DNA from: Paracoccaceae bacterium
Lineage (GTDB): Bacteria > Pseudomonadota > Alphaproteobacteria > Rhodobacterales > Rhodobacteraceae
DNA length: 5,899 bases
NCBI GenBank assembly: GCA_007134805.1
Contig: SLKB01000267.1
Location: 1-5,899 of the forward strand
Reading direction: 5' to 3'
The notes under the pieces were generated by a model. It was not told where the DNA came from, ran no database searches, and saw nothing but the letters and a program-made list of their open reading frames with translations. The position numbers and the translations under genes are program-made. Of this stretch, positions 5,383-5,899 are shown piece after piece (the first letter of the stretch is position 1; the number at the start of each line of letters is the position of its first letter).

Positions 5383-5899
5383 ATGCGACCCGGCAACGCG
5401 ACCCGCCCGGTCTCTCGGTGGGGGGCGGTGATCGCTGTCCTGTCCCTCTCGGCCATGAGCGCCTCGGCCGACCCGCAAGCCGCGCTTGTCGCCGAGGACT
5501 TCCCCCTCGACATCGCGACGCCGCCGGGGCCCGGGTTCGATCCGGTCCCGCCCGTCGCCTTCCTCGCGCAGGCGCAGGCAATCGCGGCCTGGATCGTGGC
5601 GCGCACCGACTATCCGGCCGACATCGCGCTTCCGGCCTTCGCGCTGATGCCGCGTGCTACCTTGAACTACATCTTCTGCGCGCAGCGTGTCGGCGGCTAT
5701 CAGGGGCAGGACTGCATCATCGCGCTCTATGTGCCGCATCTGATGCTGCTTGCCGAGGATTTCGAGATCGCATCCTGCAGCGACACGCTGGTGCATGAGC
5801 TGGTGCATCATTTCCAGTTCGTCACTGGCAAGCCCTTCCGCTGCACAGCCGAGGCCGAGCGCGAGGCCTTCCTGCTGCAGGCCGCCTGGACGGCCGAGA
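5383..5899 (+). CDS. Secreted putative zinc-dependent protease, HExxHH motif (partial, C-terminus outside window)
   Basis: The frame opens at ATG 5383, one base after the rlmN TGA, and stays open to the window edge (172 residues). A signal peptide is clear: arginines at 2, 8 and 12, a hydrophobic core 'AVIAVLSLSAM' (15-25), and likely cleavage after Ala29 ('ASA-DP'). The key feature is 'TLVHELVHHFQF' (135-146): His138, Glu139 and His142 form the zinc-protease HExxH signature. The 'CTAEAEREAF' stretch (154-163) offers Glu157, Glu159 or Glu161 as a third ligand, about 15-19 residues on, as in gluzincins. Four cysteines (99, 111, 132, 154) suggest disulfides around the active site and fit an extracytoplasmic location. 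I do not recognise a characterised family; it may match one of the DUF families of putative peptidases, and proteolysis is inferred from the motif only. Direct abutment to rlmN suggests translational coupling; GAGG at 5367-5370 is a distant ribosome site. Confidence 0.85.
   Translation, partial: MRPGNATRPVSRWGAVIAVLSLSAMSASADPQAALVAEDFPLDIATPPGPGFDPVPPVAFLAQAQAIAAWIVARTDYPADIALPAFALMPRATLNYIFCAQRVGGYQGQDCIIALYVPHLMLLAEDFEIASCSDTLVHELVHHFQFVTGKPFRCTAEAEREAFLLQAAWTAE

Noticed and set aside
4593..5606. A 337-codon leftward open frame opposite rlmN and the protease candidate
   Set aside because: It is antisense to the RlmN catalytic core, Arg/Gly/His-rich with no recognisable domain.

Overview
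The window is 5.9 kb of GC-rich chromosomal sequence. It most resembles an alphaproteobacterium of the Rhodobacteraceae (Paracoccus/Rhodobacter/Rhodovulum-like). The pointers are strong G/C third-position bias, an RlmN with the N-terminal 'MTLPRKLP' stretch I associate with this family, a short IalB-family secreted protein, and a leftmost protein of a kind common in this group. The genus is inference. Coding density is high, with six genes and no gap over about 160 bp. I see no mobile element, tRNA, rRNA or CRISPR, and no sign of recent transfer.

Layout. The left half is transcribed leftward. From right to left it holds a Rhizobium-etli-type zinc/Ser-Lys L-asparaginase (3402 to 2383), an O-acetylhomoserine sulfhydrylase MetY (2296 to 1007), and a large incomplete protein that leaves the window at base 1 (start 901). 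That protein has an apparent PilM/GspL-like N-terminal domain and a Pro/Ala/Asp/Glu-rich low-complexity tail. The right half is transcribed rightward: an IalB-family secreted protein (3561 to 4103), the radical-SAM rRNA/tRNA methyltransferase RlmN (4203 to 5381), and a secreted protein with an HExxHH putative zinc-protease motif (from 5383, cut off by the right edge). RlmN and the protease candidate are separated by one base, so they are probably translationally coupled.

Control regions. The asparaginase and IalB genes diverge from a 158-bp intergenic stretch that carries a perfect 13-bp direct repeat. One copy lies about 35 bp upstream of each start codon. Hairpins lie between metY and the leftmost gene, and between ialB and rlmN. 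Both look like terminators with short T tails, but both are so close to the next gene that they could affect its expression.

How the genes fit together. Asparaginase yields aspartate, which feeds the homoserine pathway whose acetylated product MetY converts to homocysteine, so the asparaginase-metY pair may be metabolically linked. RlmN is housekeeping. The two secreted proteins act in the periplasm or beyond. I see no convincing new multi-gene system. The least-explained items are the HExxHH secreted protein, the cryptic actin-like domain of the leftmost gene, and the 13-bp repeat pair.
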